Origin: GCA-2687025 sp964473525
Lineage (GTDB): Bacteria; Poribacteria; WGA-4E; GCA-2687025
Length of the DNA stretch: 64,000 nucleotides
Assembly (NCBI GenBank): GCA_964473525.1
Contig: CAYYPK010000033.1
Span: forward strand, 1 to 64,000
Direction: 5' to 3'
The position numbers and the translations under genes are program-made. Shown one piece after another: positions 1-8,999 of this stretch (position 1 is its first letter; every line of letters starts with the position of its first letter). A model generated the notes under the pieces. It did not search any database. It was not told where the DNA came from and saw nothing but the letters and a program-made list of their open reading frames with translations.

Positions 1-287
1 GTCTTCACGCGATCTCCACGACGCTTTGGAACCTTCGACGGGGCGATCACACAGCAGGCGATGTCCCAATCGGTGAACTGCCGCTGGAGCGTATACCCCG
101 CTCCGCTGGCCTCGTAGCAGCACCGAAGCTCATACTGGTTCGACAGCCGACCGAAGTACCGTCGGACTGCTCCCATCTCGTTGGGAAGCGTGACCTCGTC
201 GATGAACGTCTCCCCCACCTGCGCTAGCGCAGCCACTCGGATCGTATCCTGATGCACATCCATGCCAACGCAAGCTACGCTCTGCAT
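1..287 (-). CDS. IS110-family transposase, N-terminal fragment cut by the window edge
   Basis: Reading leftwards from an ATG at 287, the frame stays open to the window edge and gives 95 residues. The protein opens with VGMDVHQD, the first Asp-containing motif of the DEDD/RuvC-like transposase domain (Asp10). It continues with LPNEMGAVRRYF and CCYEASGAGYTLQRQ, where Glu59 is the second acidic residue, and ends with VIAPSKVPKRRGDRVK, which in IS110 proteins normally runs into TDRRDA. This arrangement is characteristic of IS110-type recombinases, which use a RuvC-like domain and a C-terminal serine domain. The serine domain lies outside the window, so activity cannot be judged. The adjacent 5-prime non-coding stretch (288 onwards) is where IS110-group elements carry their guide (bridge) RNA. 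Confidence 0.85.
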   Translation of the reverse strand, partial: MQSVACVGMDVHQDTIRVAALAQVGETFIDEVTLPNEMGAVRRYFGRLSNQYELRCCYEASGAGYTLQRQFTDWDIACCVIAPSKVPKRRGDRVK

Positions 288-588
288 GACCGGTCTCCCG
301 ATCGGTCTGGGCGGCCCTGCCACAGCGTCTTTTGCTAGCACAAACCAGATACGCCGACAGGCCGAACCGGGCATTCCATGGTGACTGAGGAGCGAAGACG
401 AGCGATGCCACTAGACATCAGCAAGCGAGCGGAAGAACCTCTGCTCAACGACTAACGTTGGAGATCCTACGCTGGGCTCAGGATGACCCCCAACGGCGCG
501 CGTCTTCGGCCCAACAGCATCCTGTCTAGAGGACGCCCGCAGCCGACCCTCCAGGCGCGCGACTCGCTGCTGTGTGGCCCGGGTCGCG
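288..588 (-). other. Non-coding region upstream of the IS110 transposase; possible left end and bridge-RNA locus
   Basis: About 390 bases lie between the transposase start (287) and the glycosyltransferase start (682), and none of the small open frames here looks like a real protein. Several inverted repeats are visible: GACCG...CGGTC at the start of the region, CAACG-5-CGTTG near 446-460, and a 7-bp perfect stem CAGGATG (479-485) with CATCCTG (518-524) around a 32-nt loop. IS110-group elements are known to encode a structured bridge RNA in the non-coding end beside the transposase start. Assigning it here is inference, because the other end and the insertion core are not visible. Confidence 0.35.
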
Positions 589-617
589 TTGCCCGGCCGC
601 CGCGACGCGGTTAAAAT
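589..617 (+). promoter_or_regulatory. Candidate sigma-70 promoter of the glycosyltransferase gene
   Basis: TTGCCC (589-594) and TAAAAT (612-617) are separated by exactly 17 bases, matching the housekeeping -35 and -10 hexamers at 4/6 and 5/6 positions. Transcription would start near 624, about 58 bases before the ATG at 682. The AT-rich -10 stands out in a very GC-rich stretch. Confidence 0.45.
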
Positions 618-681
618 CCGTCGGGGCTCGTTAGCGCCTCCGTGGGGGTCGGCGCGCGAATTCAGCAGAGACAGGTGGGGT

Positions 682-1722
682 ATGATCACGCCGGCCACGG
701 GCGCGCGGACCGAAGACAGACTGACACTCGTCGACCCGGACGGTCGTCTCGACCTCTCCATCGTCGTGCCCGTATACGAGGAGCGCGACAACCTCAAGCC
801 TCTACACGAGCAGATCACGACCGCCCTCGACGCACTACCCTACGCGTCCGAGATCGTGTACGTAGACGACGGCTCGCAAGACGGATCCGTGGATGTGCTG
901 CGCGAGATCGCGGAGGGCGACGCTCGCACGCGGGCGGTGCGGTTCCGCCGCAACTTCGGGCAGACCGCGGCGATGAGCGCTGGGTTCGACTACGCGCGCG
1001 GCGCGGTCATCATCACGATGGACGCCGATCTACAGAACGACCCCGCCGACATCGGCATGCTCATGGACAAGCTCGCCGAGGGGTACGACATCGTTAGCGG
1101 CTGGCGCAAGAACCGGCAGGACGGGCTCGTGCTGCGGAAGGTTCCGTCGCGCCTCGCAAATCGCCTGATCTGCCGCATCACGGGCGTCTCCCTGCACGAC
1201 TTCGGGTGCACCCTGAAGGCGTATCGCCGCGAGGTGGTCGAGAACATCCGCCTGTACGGCGAGATGCACCGCTTCATCCCCGCGCTCGCGCATTGGATAG
1301 GCGCGGAGACGACCGAAGTCGTCGTGAACCACCGAGCGCGGGTTTGGGGCCGGTCGAAGTACGGCATCTCCCGGACGATTCGGGTGGTTCTGGATCTCGT
1401 CACCATCGCCTTCCTCATGAACTTCTCCACCCGACCTATTCAGGTGTTCGGGCGGATCGGCCTCGCGTCGGGTTTCGCGGGCACGGGCATCTGCGCGTGG
1501 CTGTCCGTTGCGAAGTTCGTCGCCCCGGAGAGCAACTCGCTGCTGGAGCGCATGCCGATGCTGCTCCTGGGCGTGCTGCTGATCTTCGTGGGCGTGCAGT
1601 TCATCACCATGGGTCTACTCGGCGAGCTGATGACGCGGACCTATCACGAAGCGCAGGGCAAGCCCATCTACGTCGTGCGCGAGGTAATGTCCCAACCTGC
1701 GGACGAAGACGCGACGTCGTGA
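682..1722 (+). CDS. Membrane-anchored GT2 glycosyltransferase (GtrB/DPM1-like, polyprenyl-phosphate type)
   Basis: The 346-residue protein has a GT-A fold glycosyltransferase family 2 domain (about residues 24-220): LSIVVPVYEE at the start, VDDGSQD (61-67) for the nucleotide sugar and the metal-binding region DADLQNDP (114-121). It is followed by hydrophobic segments around 235-250, 254-277 and 290-315. This is the arrangement of enzymes that transfer a sugar from a nucleotide donor to undecaprenyl or dolichyl phosphate at the inner membrane (GtrB, DPM1, ArnC relatives). The frame is open 36 codons further upstream, but the ATG at 682 follows AGGTGGGG and matches the family start. The sugar is unknown and no glycan-assembly partners adjoin it. 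Confidence 0.88.
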   Translation: MITPATGARTEDRLTLVDPDGRLDLSIVVPVYEERDNLKPLHEQITTALDALPYASEIVYVDDGSQDGSVDVLREIAEGDARTRAVRFRRNFGQTAAMSAGFDYARGAVIITMDADLQNDPADIGMLMDKLAEGYDIVSGWRKNRQDGLVLRKVPSRLANRLICRITGVSLHDFGCTLKAYRREVVENIRLYGEMHRFIPALAHWIGAETTEVVVNHRARVWGRSKYGISRTIRVVLDLVTIAFLMNFSTRPIQVFGRIGLASGFAGTGICAWLSVAKFVAPESNSLLERMPMLLLGVLLIFVGVQFITMGLLGELMTRTYHEAQGKPIYVVREVMSQPADEDATS

Positions 1723-1767
1723 GACCATCCCGTAGCGCCCGTTCGCCAGCCCGAGAGGGATCCCGCC

Positions 1768-2889
1768 GTGCCAGCCGCTGATGGCGTGCCGGTCGACGCG
1801 GGCGAGGCGTCGTTCTGGCTCCCCGCCGAGTTCCTCAGCTTCACTGGACCGATCACGAGAGCCGACGTCCGCGACGCGCGCGCCTCTGCCAAGGGCGCCC
1901 ACGCGGCTCTGTCGGCAGGGACGGCCGTAGTTCTCCGCGGCGACTTCCGCTACGTGGACGGCTCCTTCCGCCTGTGCCAGCGCATGCGACGGCAACTTGT
2001 CCCGAACCGTCACTTCGCACACATAGAGGATCACCGCGCGCGCAAAGCCGCCTATGTCGAGGAAGGGCGGCGACGGCTCCACAGACTGCTTGTCGAGGGA
2101 GACGGCGACTCCCTGCCCGCACTGGAAGGCGCGCCAGACACGGAGGGACTGACGGCGTGGTTCGACGGCGGGCCGCCGCCGCGTCCGTACCTGATACCGT
2201 ATCGGCGGCTTCAGCGCATACTCACGGACATGCAGCGCGCCCGCGAAGGGGTGATGGTCGACGCCATCGGGCAGTCGCTGACGATCCATCCGCACGTGTA
2301 CGTGCCGTCGGACGGCAGCGTCCCGGCCATGTACCTGAAGCACGCCGACCTTCTGCGTGGCGCGGACGTGCTCGACATCGGCACCGGCACGGGAGTGCTC
2401 GCCATACTGGCCGCCAAGGTGGGAGCCCGGTCGGTGGTGGCGACCGACGTAAGTCCTGACGCCGTCGCGAACGCGAGGGCGAACGTGACGCGGACAGAAA
2501 CCGGCGACATCGTGTCCGTGAAGGACGCCGCGCCGCTCTTCGACGCGGTCGCCGACGAGACGTTCGATGTGGTCATGTTCAACGTGCCGTGGATGGACGC
2601 CGAGCCCCTGACGCGCTACGACGTCGCGCGCTACGATCCGGGCTTCCGCGTACTGAGCGGATTCCTGGCGGGTTGTCGATGTCACTTGCGGCCGGGAGGC
2701 GCCGCGTTGGTGCAGCTATCCGACATCGCGCGGGCGGGCGGAGGCGACCCCGTGGCGCTACTTGTCGAACGGGCAGCCGCCAGCGGCCTCGCCGTCGCGT
2801 CGGCAGAGAGCATCGACAGGCGAAGTCGCACCGCTGGCGGCACGGAGACGGTCTACGTGTTCGAGCTGCGGGCCAGGGACGGCGGCTAG
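1768..2889 (+). CDS. SAM-dependent methyltransferase with long N-terminal extension (HemK/PrmA-like fold)
   Basis: The product has 373 residues, starting at a GTG with GAGAGGGA upstream. The C-terminal half carries a class I methyltransferase domain: VLDIGTGTG (201-209) is the SAM-binding glycine motif, Asp227 ends strand 2, and NVPW (272-275) sits where N-methyltransferases of the HemK/RlmG group have an NPPY-type motif. The first 190 residues are not recognised. They include a basic helical stretch and IHPHVYVPSDGSVPA just before the fold. The family suggests methylation of a nitrogen in a protein, RNA or small molecule, but the substrate cannot be read from the sequence. Its end overlaps the end of the convergent LamG gene by 4 bases. 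Confidence 0.75.
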   Translation: MPAADGVPVDAGEASFWLPAEFLSFTGPITRADVRDARASAKGAHAALSAGTAVVLRGDFRYVDGSFRLCQRMRRQLVPNRHFAHIEDHRARKAAYVEEGRRRLHRLLVEGDGDSLPALEGAPDTEGLTAWFDGGPPPRPYLIPYRRLQRILTDMQRAREGVMVDAIGQSLTIHPHVYVPSDGSVPAMYLKHADLLRGADVLDIGTGTGVLAILAAKVGARSVVATDVSPDAVANARANVTRTETGDIVSVKDAAPLFDAVADETFDVVMFNVPWMDAEPLTRYDVARYDPGFRVLSGFLAGCRCHLRPGGAALVQLSDIARAGGGDPVALLVERAAASGLAVASAESIDRRSRTAGGTETVYVFELRARDGG

Positions 2890-3662
2890 CGCCTGAGGTC
2901 GCCCCACGCGACCGTCAACTTGCCCCGCGAATCAACGGGAAGGCCGCCCAAGGCGGCCTGTAGGCCGTTTTCCGCGATGGCCAGGATGTCCTCTTCGGCG
3001 AGCGCGACGTTGAAGATCCCTACGTCGTCGATGATGCCGACGAAGAAGGAGCCGCCGCCCCAGCGACCAATCTCAACCGCTCCGCCCGCGGCGCCGATCT
3101 TCCCAGGCCGCGTGCTCTGTCCGGCGAGGATGCCGTTGACATAGACCTTCAGGTGGTCGACATCGCCCTTCGGTTCCTGCTCGTAGGTCGCGGCGAAGTG
3201 GATCCACTCGTCCAGGTTCGGGACGGTCGCGCTCGCGCGCGGCTCCCACGCGCCGCCTGGCTTCACGAACGCCGACATCTTGTTCCCCTCGCCGGGGGGA
3301 TCTATCCGCAGCAGGTACTCGTCGTTCTTCGCAATGAGCTGCCGCCAGTCCCCGATGTCCTCGGCGAAGAACCACGCCATCATCGAAAGCTGCTCGGTCG
3401 CTTGTAGCTCAGGTTGGTCCGCGATACTCACCCACGACGCGCCGTCGAACTGCAGCGCGGCGCCGAACTTGCCCACGGCCCAGTCGGGTCCGTTCAACTC
3501 GCCATCGAAGCCGCGGCCCGAGGAATCGGCCGCCGTGTCGCCGCCGTCCTCGTCCAGGAGCCACACGCCGACAGCGGTGGTTGGATCGATGTCGGCCCGG
3601 GCCGTCGCAGCCAGCGCGCCGATGCATACCGAGAGAGTCGCCGCGATCACCAGTCTACCCAT
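2886..3662 (-). CDS. Secreted LamG/concanavalin A-like lectin domain protein
   Basis: The 258-residue product has a signal peptide (hydrophobic core about residues 5-20, cut near ARA-D) followed by one LamG-type jelly-roll. Typical signatures are VGVWLLDEDGGDTAADSSG near the start of the fold, AALQFDGASW, LSMMAWFF, a central WIHFAATYE, LKVYVNGILAG and the closing IDDVGIFNVALAEEDI. Such domains bind carbohydrate or protein surfaces outside the cell and are often very numerous in Poribacteria and Planctomycetes. It lies 43 bases downstream of metH on the same strand, but no functional link to methionine synthesis is evident. The ligand is unknown. Confidence 0.85.
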   Translation of the reverse strand: MGRLVIAATLSVCIGALAATARADIDPTTAVGVWLLDEDGGDTAADSSGRGFDGELNGPDWAVGKFGAALQFDGASWVSIADQPELQATEQLSMMAWFFAEDIGDWRQLIAKNDEYLLRIDPPGEGNKMSAFVKPGGAWEPRASATVPNLDEWIHFAATYEQEPKGDVDHLKVYVNGILAGQSTRPGKIGAAGGAVEIGRWGGGSFFVGIIDDVGIFNVALAEEDILAIAENGLQAALGGLPVDSRGKLTVAWGDLRR

Positions 3663-3705
3663 GCCCGTCTCTCCTAACCGGCCAACCCGACCTGCGTGGA
3701 CACGC

Positions 3706-6700
3706 CTACGCCCGCTGCTTCGTGTCGAAGTATACAGCGTCTGGATGGTGGAACACGACCGCGCTGACGCTCGCCTCCGGGTCCATCATGTGCGACTCCG
3801 TGAGGTGGACGCCGATGTCCTCTGGAGATAGTAGGCGCCACATCGCCTCGTGCGCCTGCATGTCCGGGCAAGCCGGATACCCGAAGCTGTAACGCTTGCC
3901 GCGGTAGTCGCCGCGCATGAGGTCACGCGGCGCCGCGGCTGGATCGTCCGCGAATCCCCACATCGCGCGTATCTGCTTGTGCAGGCGTTCCGCGAACGCC
4001 TCGGCCAACTCGTAAGCCAGGGCGGAGAGCGTGTGCGATGCCACGTACTCGCCAGCGTCCTTCAGCCTCTCTGCGGTCTCGCGTGCCGACCCGCCCGCCG
4101 TGGTCACGAACATGCATACGCTGTCCGTCGCGCCCGAGTCGGTCGCGCTGACGTAGTCGGCGAGACAGAGACCGTCCTCCACCGACTGGCGAGGGAACGC
4201 GAATCGCTCGCATGCTCCCGAGCCGTTGCGGTCGGAGATGTCCACTGCGTTCCCGGCCGCCACGGCGCCGTAGAACTGATAGACCGCCTTCGGCGCCAGC
4301 CATCCCTCCGCCATCGCGCGAGAGCGGACATCGCGAACAGAGCGTTCCAGAGCCAGCGCCTTGCTGTCTCCCGCCGCTAACGCCTTGGTGAACGAGCCTC
4401 GGAAACCCATCCCCCTGCCATACAGCAACTGTGGGTTGATCCACTCGAAGAGTTCGTCCGCGTCGCCCTCAATGACGTGTCGGGCGTAGTTGGGCGGCGT
4501 CGGCGGAGCCGTGACGACCGACACGCGCCACGACCTTCGATTGGCCGTGGGCGCGGCCGCTGGCGAAGGCTGAGGGCGCGGAGCCTGCGACGCGGCGGCG
4601 TCGGGAACACGGGTGTCCAGCGGCTCCCCAGCCATCAGAGCGTTGGCGAGCCGGAGTCCATCCATGGCGTCGCGGGCGTACGCCACGACGCCATCATAGG
4701 CCGGGGCGATTCTGCTCTGTGTGAACTTCGCGGACAACGCTGCCCCGCCAACGAGCAACGGGGCGTCCACGCCGCGAGCGGCGAGATCCTCGGCGGTCGT
4801 CACCATCTGTAGGGCCGACTTCACGAGCAACCCGGACAGACCGATGATGTCGGGGTTGTGCTCCTGCACGGCCCCGATCAGCGTCTCGGGCGCAATCTTG
4901 ATGCCGAGATTGACGACGTTGTACCCGTTGTTCGTGAGGATGATGTCCACGAGGTTCTTGCCGATGTCGTGGACGTCCCCTTTGACCGTCGCCAGCAGCA
5001 CCGTGCCGCGTGAGTCGCCGTCGGCCTTGTCCATGTGCGGCTCGAGGTGGGAGACCGCGGCCTTCATGGCTTCTGCGCTCTGTAGCACTTCCGCGACGAT
5101 TAGCTCGTTCGCGTTGAACAGCCGTCCCACTTCGTCCATGCCTGCCATCAGCGGGCCGTTCACGATGTCCAGCGGCGGGCGATCGGCGAGCGCGCTGTCT
5201 AGGTCACCGGTCAGACCGTCGCGGACGCCGTCGACGATGTACCGCGCGAGACGCTCGTCCAGAGACATGTGCGCCCAGTCGTCCGCTGTGGCGGTCGCCT
5301 TGCGGCCGCGGAAGTGGTCGGAGAACTCCTGTATCGCGGCGTCGCTGTTGTCGAACAGAAGGCTCTCGGCCAGCTGCTTCTCGTCGTCGGGGATGGACGC
5401 GTACCGCTCCAACCGTTCGGTGTTCACGATCGCCAGGTCGAGCCCGGCGCGCGTGCAGTGGTACAGGAAGACGGAGTTGAGCACCTCGCGTCCCGCAGGG
5501 GGCAGGCCAAACGACACGTTCGAGATGCCGAGGACCGTCCGTGTGCCGGGGAACCGTTCCTTGAGCGCACGCACGCCCTCCACCGTCTGTCCACCAGCGT
5601 CCATGTACGTGGCGTCGCCGGTGCCGACCGGGAACACGAGCGGATCCCAGATGATGTCCTCCTCGGGCACGCCATACCTGCCGGTCAGCAGATCGTATGA
5701 CCGCTCCGCGATGGCGAGCTTGCGCTCCACCGTGACGCCCATGCCCTGGTCGGGATCCTCGTCGATCGTACCGACCACGAGTGCGGCGCCGTACTGCTTC
5801 GCGAGTGGGACGACCCGCGCGAAGCGGTCCTCGCCATCCTCCAGATTGACGGAGTTGATGATCGCCTTGCCCTGCGAGTATCTCAGCGCCTGCTCGATGA
5901 CCGTGGCGTCCGTCGAGTCCACCATGATCGGCATCTTGATCTTCTTCACGAGCCGCTCGTAGAACTGGCGCACGTCCTCGGCTTCGTCGCGGTCGGGGTC
6001 CTGAAGGCAGACGTCGATGACGTGCGCTCCGCCTCGCGCCTGACGCCTCGCGATCTCCGCCGCCTCGTCGTACTTGCCGCGCTCGATGAGTCGGCGGAAC
6101 TTGCGGCTGCCAAGCACGTTCGTCCGCTCGCCTACGAAGTACGGCCTGCCATCGTCCTCGACGGTAAGCAGGTCGAGCCCGGACACCTGGGTGCGGGAGT
6201 ATTCCGCCGCGGCCCGGGGCGGGTAGGAGGACGCCACCTCGGCAAATGCCGTGACGTGCGCGGGCGTCGTCCCGCAGCATCCACCGATGGCGTTCAGCCA
6301 GCCGTTCTCAGCGAACCGCGACAACACGGCCGCCATCGCCGCGGGCGACTCGTTGTAGTCGCCGTTCTCGTCTGGCAGGCCTGCATTTGGCACGCACGTT
6401 ACCCGCGTCTTCGCGATGTCGGCGAGCGCGCGGACGTGGTCGGTCATGAACGTGGGGCCGGTCGAGCAGTTGACACCCACACTGAAGAGCGGCAAGTGCT
6501 CGACGGCCACGGCGAGGGCCTCGATCGCCTGACCCCCGAGAGTCGCCCCCATGAGTTCGACAGTGCCGGACAGCATCACGGGCGCGTCGGCGCCAGCGTC
6601 GTCGAGGGCGGCGCGGATCCCGGTGATCGCCGCCTTGATGTTCAGCGTGTCCTGCGCGGTCTCCAAGAGCAGCAGGTCGACGCCGCCCTCCAGGAGCGCG

Positions 6701-7155
6701 GCCGCCTGCGCGTAGTAGACGTCGCGGACTTCCTCCCACGTGATCCCGCCGGTCACGGTAATCGACTTGGTGCCGGGACCCAACGAGCCGGCGACGAGCC
6801 TCGGCCGGTCAGGTGTCGACGCGGCGTCCGCGGCCGCGCGCGCCACTTCGGCCGCGGCGAGGTTCACCGCCACCACCTCGTCCTGTAGGCCGTATTCGGC
6901 CAGCACGGTGCCCGACCCGCCGAACGTGTTGGTCTCGATGATGTCCGCGCCGGCGGCCAGGTACTCCGCGTGGATGTCCTGTATGACTTGAGGCCTCGTC
7001 ACGGACACGTAGTCGACGCAGCCCTCGTACTGCTCGCCGCCGTAGTCGGCCGCGCTCAGGTCGCGCTGTTGGATGCTCGTGCCCATGGCGCCGTCGAGCA
7101 CCATGATGCGGTCGGCGAACAGAGCCTCGATTTCGGGCGGGGTCAGTCGGGGCAA
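3706..7155 (-). CDS. metH: Cobalamin-dependent methionine synthase
   Basis: The 1149-residue protein has the full MetH module order. The homocysteine-binding barrel (about 15-310) has zinc ligands Cys230 and Cys293-Cys294 in NCSTG and GGCCGTTP. It is followed by the pterin-binding barrel for methyltetrahydrofolate (about 335-615), the B12 cap and Rossmann domain with DVHDIG (727-732, His729 as cobalt ligand), a proline/alanine-rich linker near 850-870 and the SAM-binding reactivation domain (about 880-1149) containing GYPACPD. It methylates homocysteine in the cytosol. The start is TTG at 7155, supported by GGGAAGGGA 7 bases upstream and by the conserved ALFADRIMVLDGAMGT beginning. It overlaps the preceding gene by 13 bases, so the two are probably translationally coupled. 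Confidence 0.96.
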   Translation of the reverse strand: MPRLTPPEIEALFADRIMVLDGAMGTSIQQRDLSAADYGGEQYEGCVDYVSVTRPQVIQDIHAEYLAAGADIIETNTFGGSGTVLAEYGLQDEVVAVNLAAAEVARAAADAASTPDRPRLVAGSLGPGTKSITVTGGITWEEVRDVYYAQAAALLEGGVDLLLLETAQDTLNIKAAITGIRAALDDAGADAPVMLSGTVELMGATLGGQAIEALAVAVEHLPLFSVGVNCSTGPTFMTDHVRALADIAKTRVTCVPNAGLPDENGDYNESPAAMAAVLSRFAENGWLNAIGGCCGTTPAHVTAFAEVASSYPPRAAAEYSRTQVSGLDLLTVEDDGRPYFVGERTNVLGSRKFRRLIERGKYDEAAEIARRQARGGAHVIDVCLQDPDRDEAEDVRQFYERLVKKIKMPIMVDSTDATVIEQALRYSQGKAIINSVNLEDGEDRFARVVPLAKQYGAALVVGTIDEDPDQGMGVTVERKLAIAERSYDLLTGRYGVPEEDIIWDPLVFPVGTGDATYMDAGGQTVEGVRALKERFPGTRTVLGISNVSFGLPPAGREVLNSVFLYHCTRAGLDLAIVNTERLERYASIPDDEKQLAESLLFDNSDAAIQEFSDHFRGRKATATADDWAHMSLDERLARYIVDGVRDGLTGDLDSALADRPPLDIVNGPLMAGMDEVGRLFNANELIVAEVLQSAEAMKAAVSHLEPHMDKADGDSRGTVLLATVKGDVHDIGKNLVDIILTNNGYNVVNLGIKIAPETLIGAVQEHNPDIIGLSGLLVKSALQMVTTAEDLAARGVDAPLLVGGAALSAKFTQSRIAPAYDGVVAYARDAMDGLRLANALMAGEPLDTRVPDAAASQAPRPQPSPAAAPTANRRSWRVSVVTAPPTPPNYARHVIEGDADELFEWINPQLLYGRGMGFRGSFTKALAAGDSKALALERSVRDVRSRAMAEGWLAPKAVYQFYGAVAAGNAVDISDRNGSGACERFAFPRQSVEDGLCLADYVSATDSGATDSVCMFVTTAGGSARETAERLKDAGEYVASHTLSALAYELAEAFAERLHKQIRAMWGFADDPAAAPRDLMRGDYRGKRYSFGYPACPDMQAHEAMWRLLSPEDIGVHLTESHMMDPEASVSAVVFHHPDAVYFDTKQRA

Positions 7156-8999
7156 GGCAGCGTCCCTTCCCGTTCGCGTATGTAGTCGACGAGCTCGTAC
7201 GCCATCTCGTAGCGGCGGAGCATCGGTATGATGTAGATGTGGCGGAACCCAGCGTCGAGCGCCATGTCGATGTACTCACGCGCGATCGCCACACCCTCGG
7301 ATTCAGGGTCGGAGGCGGCGTGCATGCGCGCCCGCACTGCCTCTGGAATCTCGAAGCCGGGCACCTCGTTGTGCAGGAAGTCCGCGTTCCGCCCGCTGAT
7401 GATCGGTACGATGCCCACGAAGATGGCCACGTCCATGTCACGCGTTTTCTGGCGCAGCTCCTCGGTGCGCTCTCGGTTCTCGGGCGGCTGTGTCATCGCG
7501 TACCTGGCGCCCAGCGAGACCTTCTTCTCGAGCCGGCGTAACTCGCCGTCCATCCGCGCTCGGTTGGGATTCAGCGCGCACCCGATGGTGAACGACGTCG
7601 AGCGGCTGATGGACTCGCCGCCCATGTTCTCGCCACGGTTCATCCGCGAGAGCATGTCGATGAGCCCGAACGAGTTCGTGTCGAAGACCGACGTGCCCTC
7701 GCTGCCCCCGAGCGAGATGGGGTCGCCCGTGATCGCGAGGACGTGATTGATCCCCAGCACGTAACCGCCGAGTAGCTCGGACTGCTGGCCGATGAGGTTC
7801 CGGTCGCGACACGTGCAGTGGCAGATGGCGGTGAGACCCGTTTCCTTCTGGATAAGGTGGCTTAGCGCCCAACTGCTCATGCGCACTGACGCGAGTTGGT
7901 TCTCCGCAATGCTGACGGCGTTCACGCCGCGCCTCTTCAGCTCTCCCGCGACTCGGACGGCCGCGTTGATGGCGAGCCCGCGCGGCGGGTCGACCTCGAC
8001 GATGACGTTTACCGGGTGCGTGTTTGCCTTGAGGAAGTCCGGCGGCCCGGGGACGGCAACGCGCGGCGCCTTCCGCTTCCGCCGCCGCTTCGGAGGCGCG
8101 GGCGGAGGGGTGGTCGCGCGGGGCGCCGGCGCGCGGCCCGCTACTCTCTTCGCCACCTGGCGGATGTGGTCGGGGGTCGTGCCGCAGCACCCCCCGATGA
8201 GGTTCGCGCCAGCGGCCGCCATGTCGTCGGCCGTGTCGGCGAAGTAGTCGGCGTTGCTGGCGTAGAGCAGTCGGCCCTCGACGTACCGGGCGAAGCTGGC
8301 GTTGGCGAACACGGAGATGGGCCGATTGGTTGCCTCGGCCATCGCGCGCACGGCACGCAGGGCGGCGTTCGGCCCGCCGGGGCCGCAGTTGACCCCAATG
8401 ACGTCTACGTCCAGCGCCTCAAGGGCCCGCGCCACGTGGGCGGGATCGCTGTCGCTGCCGACACGCGGGCGGGCGGAGGCGGTCATCTGGGCCACGACAG
8501 GCAGGTCGGCAACGGCGCGCGCCGCCCGTACGGCCGTCTCGAGCGCGTCTAGCCTGCCGAACGTCTCGATGATGAGCGCATCGACGCCGCCCTCGTGCAG
8601 TGCGGCGATCTGCTCTTGCCACACCTCCTCGGGGGTCGTTCCTTCACCTAGCTCCCACTGTCCCGCTGGCCCGACGGAACCGAGGACGTAGCCGTCATCG
8701 CCTGCCGCAGCGCGCGCCAGACGCGCGCCCGCGACGTTGATGGCGACCAGGTCGTCCGCCAGTCCTGCCCCCGTCAGCTTGTTCCGGTTCGCTCCGAACG
8801 TGTTCGTCTCGATGGTCTGCGCGCCGGCCTGTCGGTACTCCTCGTGCACGGCCCGGACAGCGTCGGGGTGGGCGATGTTGAGACGCTCGAAGTTGCCCTC
8901 CAGGGGCACTCCCTTTGCGTGGAGGTACATGCCCATCGCGCCGTCGCCGACGAGTACCTGCCGTGTAAGATGGTCCACGAACGACTTGCTGTCGGGCAC
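7143..8999 (-). CDS. Bifunctional homocysteine S-methyltransferase / 5,10-methylenetetrahydrofolate reductase
   Basis: The 618-residue product is a fusion of two one-carbon enzymes. Residues 1-285 form a homocysteine methyltransferase barrel with zinc cysteines Cys205 (VNCGPGG) and Cys271-Cys272 (GGCCGTTPDH). After a basic, proline-rich linker (about 290-320, including KRRRKRK), residues 325-610 match MetF, the FAD enzyme that reduces methylene-THF to methyl-THF, with VEVDPPRG and AITGDP. This architecture is known from YitJ-type proteins. It would supply methyl-THF to the next gene, metH. The GTG start at 8999 has GAAGGA about 10 bases upstream. No cobalamin or SAM riboswitch was recognised in its leader. 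Confidence 0.92.
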   Translation of the reverse strand: MPDSKSFVDHLTRQVLVGDGAMGMYLHAKGVPLEGNFERLNIAHPDAVRAVHEEYRQAGAQTIETNTFGANRNKLTGAGLADDLVAINVAGARLARAAAGDDGYVLGSVGPAGQWELGEGTTPEEVWQEQIAALHEGGVDALIIETFGRLDALETAVRAARAVADLPVVAQMTASARPRVGSDSDPAHVARALEALDVDVIGVNCGPGGPNAALRAVRAMAEATNRPISVFANASFARYVEGRLLYASNADYFADTADDMAAAGANLIGGCCGTTPDHIRQVAKRVAGRAPAPRATTPPPAPPKRRRKRKAPRVAVPGPPDFLKANTHPVNVIVEVDPPRGLAINAAVRVAGELKRRGVNAVSIAENQLASVRMSSWALSHLIQKETGLTAICHCTCRDRNLIGQQSELLGGYVLGINHVLAITGDPISLGGSEGTSVFDTNSFGLIDMLSRMNRGENMGGESISRSTSFTIGCALNPNRARMDGELRRLEKKVSLGARYAMTQPPENRERTEELRQKTRDMDVAIFVGIVPIISGRNADFLHNEVPGFEIPEAVRARMHAASDPESEGVAIAREYIDMALDAGFRHIYIIPMLRRYEMAYELVDYIREREGTLPCPD

